Source: Lachnospiraceae bacterium C1.1 (GTDB taxonomy: Bacteria; Bacillota; Clostridia; Lachnospirales; Lachnospiraceae). From it: DNA of 64,000 nt. Every line of letters begins with the position of its first letter. Within the stretch, counting starts at the first letter, position 1. The stretch spans positions 310,001 through 374,000 of the forward strand of contig JAUISW010000001.1 of the NCBI GenBank assembly GCA_030434875.1. The letters run 5' to 3'. Under the pieces are notes generated by a model, which saw nothing but the letters and a program-made list of their open reading frames with translations, had not been told where the DNA came from and searched no databases. Of the stretch, positions 62,901 to 64,000 are shown piece by piece. The position numbers were made by a program, and so were the translations under genes.

Positions 62901-63813
62901 AGAAAACCGGCTTGCAGAACTCTGGAGCATCTTTGACTTTTTAATGCCCGGATTTCTTTATGATTACAAAACATTTTCAGAGGATTTTGAAGCTCCCATC
63001 ACCAGAAAAAAGGATGAGGAGATTACGTCAAGACTCAAAAAAATGGTAAGCCCTTTTATTTTAAGAAGGAAAAAAGAAGATGTACTGAAAGACCTGCCTG
63101 CCAAACTGGAGGAGGTAAGATACGCAAAATTTGATAAAAAACAGAGGGAAGTTTATGATGCCCAGGTTCTGAAAATGAAGGGACTGCTGGAAAATGAGCC
63201 GGAGACAGGAGAGGGAAAGATAAAGATACTGGCTGAACTCACGAGGATAAGACAGATATGCTGTGACCCGTCACTTCTGTTTGAAAACTATAAGGGGGAC
63301 AGCGCGAAAAGGGAAGCCTGCATAGAGCTTGTAAAAAATGCGATAGGCGGTAATCACAGGATGCTTATATTCTCACAGTTTACATCCATGCTGGATCTGC
63401 TGGAAGAGGATTTAAAAGCAGAGAAAATACCATATTTTAAGATAACCGGTTCAACCGGCAAGGAGAAGCGGCTTAAATATGTACATGATTTCAATGAGGG
63501 TGATGTACCTGTCTTTTTAATATCACTTAAAGCAGGCGGCACAGGGCTTAACCTTACAGGTGCTGACATGGTGATACACTATGATCCATGGTGGAATCTC
63601 GCTGCACAGAATCAGGCTACCGACAGGGCGCACAGGATCGGACAGACGAAAACCGTTACAGTGTATAAGCTTATAGCAAAGGGTACGATCGAAGAAAAAA
63701 TAATGGAAATGCAGGAAGCAAAGAAAGATCTTGCGGACGCAATCCTTTCCGGAGAGCAGAAATCCTTGATGTCACTCTCAAATGAAGAACTGATGGAGCT
63801 TCTGCAGGGGTAA
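59989..63813 (+). CDS. SNF2-family helicase with two SWIM-type zinc motifs
   Basis: This 1274-aa protein has a SWIM-type C-x-C...C-x-H motif at about residues 81-106 (C-D-C-A then C-P-H-E-A) and a second at about 245-268 (C-S-C-R then C-G-H-E-L). A long middle region resembles the bacterial SNF2-associated domain. The SNF2 ATPase lies at about 810-1100 with G-L-G-K-T near 840 and D-E-A-Q near 942. The C-terminal helicase has S-L-K-A-G-G-T-G-L-N-L-T and D-R-A-H-R-I-G-Q. It probably remodels protein-DNA complexes. The SD (GGAG) is close to ATG 59989; ATG 59998 is an alternative. Confidence 0.92.
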   Translation: MCLMEKKSMENMNLLEIVKDWKPIFAENQLRTARNYIEKGNYRKFASNGRVASATIGNFHPRISKTPAKASDEWDIEYFDCDCAIANSKKNWWMATEKRPCPHEAALLFLWERSHGEWRFVETEEERDERIKKEKKKKRKIELLAQKEREEKIEMKCEKFDFGRKRTDEPLYFDIPNIVKSINTDLYAVNRGNEYYDNVSFKGEPDISFGNDGYQQLSVLTHTDDEIEPADTEIIIGRKELIKHNCSCRVRRSAYYYSFFDNKLCGHELASLKKLWDYVNEYNPGDETDNAAESIFRIIDRTNLFDEEDEDSEHVIKKKIITLCPRLVQSGAELYLSFRMGKNNGRMLMLKSYRKLQEAIEGEEVFTLGKSLKCDFSTETFDEKSEKWLGYILGRLGDVDSINKKILANTYGYYGREISIPVNEQLTDKVLDRFFELAEGMDLEIENKNYLISNTIHIGEGKAKIKLLCNEMKTAGKPVGVRITGQMPTILYGQTDKYELTDRRLGKISKEEWDVLNTFKKASDSMGNISFHVGKNRLAEFYYRVVPGLIDNPYIDFEDESGKSIESILPPEPEFSIKLDVEGDFCVADCEVRYGENTHLLMNREDAEKTEYHDFAQEHRVITAVEKYLPIHDKDTNRWKAASDDNNLFRLITQGIRELNKYAEVSGSGEFYRHKVRTTPKISFNISVDSGLLDIEVLSKDLSREELTKIYKSYKQKKRYYKLKDGSFIELDDSISFSSIEQIASGINVPIEELFGRKKQVPMFRALYLDKLLEEHEELVSSRDRTFRSLVKGFRTIRDADYEIPDRMEGILRNYQIYGHKWMRTVTENHFGGILADEMGLGKTLETISVMVAMKGKDDYRSSLVVCPASLVYNWEEEIKRFAPELSVETVAGNPSSRKEVLKKAGEEGCSDVYITSYDLLRADIDKYKKKRFSLMVIDEAQYIKNTKAAMTKAVKIVNAEMRMALTGTPIENRLAELWSIFDFLMPGFLYDYKTFSEDFEAPITRKKDEEITSRLKKMVSPFILRRKKEDVLKDLPAKLEEVRYAKFDKKQREVYDAQVLKMKGLLENEPETGEGKIKILAELTRIRQICCDPSLLFENYKGDSAKREACIELVKNAIGGNHRMLIFSQFTSMLDLLEEDLKAEKIPYFKITGSTGKEKRLKYVHDFNEGDVPVFLISLKAGGTGLNLTGADMVIHYDPWWNLAAQNQATDRAHRIGQTKTVTVYKLIAKGTIEEKIMEMQEAKKDLADAILSGEQKSLMSLSNEELMELLQG

Positions 63814-63821
63814 TGTGAAAA

Positions 63822-64000
63822 ATGGCAAAATTAATTCTAAAAGGAAATGATCAGTTTGAAGAATATATAAACGATAACGGATATTACGTGGATAAGACGG
63901 AACTGATCTATGAACTGGCAGCCCAAACGCGTAATAAGGTTACATTATTCACCCGTCCACGCAGATTCGGAAAGACGCTTGCCATGAGTATGATGGAAAG
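63822..64000 (+). CDS. AAA-ATPase-like/PD-(D/E)XK family protein, 5' part only
   Basis: The first 59 codons are visible: an N-terminal Y-x-V-D-K-T-E-L-I-Y and the P-loop F-T-R-P-R-R-F-G-K-T-L-A-M-S-M-M, the standard opening of the AAA-ATPase_like (PF09820) family, usually joined to a C-terminal PD-(D/E)XK nuclease domain that would lie off the window. It starts 9 nt after the SNF2 stop. These proteins are numerous and variable in gut Firmicutes and Bacteroidetes, and their role is unsettled. Confidence 0.85.
   Translation, partial: MAKLILKGNDQFEEYINDNGYYVDKTELIYELAAQTRNKVTLFTRPRRFGKTLAMSMME

Overview
The window reads as a chromosomal segment of a motile, low-to-moderate GC, anaerobic Firmicute. 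It most resembles a Lachnospiraceae bacterium of the Butyrivibrio/Pseudobutyrivibrio/Roseburia kind. The grounds are the flgM-flgN-flgK-flgK-flgL order with two FlgK paralogs, the GGGtGRT/NifU-like gene pair, FapA, the tig-clpP-clpX-lon-ysxC block, a CIRCE-controlled groESL operon and Firmicute-style -35/-10 and SD signals. The genus is inference. I see no rRNA, tRNA, CRISPR array, insertion sequence or prophage.

Layout. 1-7600: late flagellar genes (flgM end, flgN, two flgK, flgL; then flaG, fliS and a FliT-like chaperone behind a sigma28-like -10 box). 7725-10555: a Wzy/O-antigen-ligase-like membrane protein and UDP-galactopyranose mutase. 10848-12161: a lone FliD-like protein. 12350-14806: rpmG-secE-nusG-rplK-rplA. 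14884-15960: CYTH and DJ-1/PfpI proteins. 16147-22381: proteostasis block tig, clpP, clpX, lon, ysxC. 22397-24502: two CobW-type GTPases, one with a His-rich tract and one fused to a YcgQ-like domain. 24636-27261: copper ATPase behind a CsoR-type operator, with a CopZ-like domain that has its own internal SD and ATG. 27316-28040 (minus): anti-sigma kinase and STAS antagonist. 28383-30294: structured leader plus the NifU-like/GGGtGRT pair. 30592-36263: overlapping operon of an unknown soluble protein, a 978-aa propeller/sensor/MFS hybrid and a membrane SpoIIE phosphatase. 36321-40928: DAHP synthase, membrane glycosyltransferase-like protein, acyltransferase-3 and PHP phosphatase. 41054-44312: gap, pgk, tpiA. 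44371-50573: valS with an unusual leader, FapA-type DUF342 protein, a small apparently frameshifted ORF and a zinc-ribbon/TPR membrane protein. 50715-54347: pepD, groES, groEL. 54348-56472: structured intergenic region and a chemotaxis receptor. 56604-59839: second Wzy-like paralog and an unknown membrane protein. 59989-64000: SNF2 helicase with two SWIM-type zinc motifs, then a truncated AAA-ATPase-like gene.

How the parts fit. Most of the window is housekeeping. The less ordinary parts are: the phosphatase/MFS-hybrid operon with an anti-sigma kinase and STAS pair 3 kb away, together a candidate membrane-linked partner-switching circuit; the GGGtGRT pair under a folded leader; the metal block (CobW twins, copper ATPase with nested CopZ); and several folded 5' leaders (valS, rpmG, MCP, GGGtGRT). 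Base-level positions of short sites were read by eye and may be off by a base; CDS limits are firmer.
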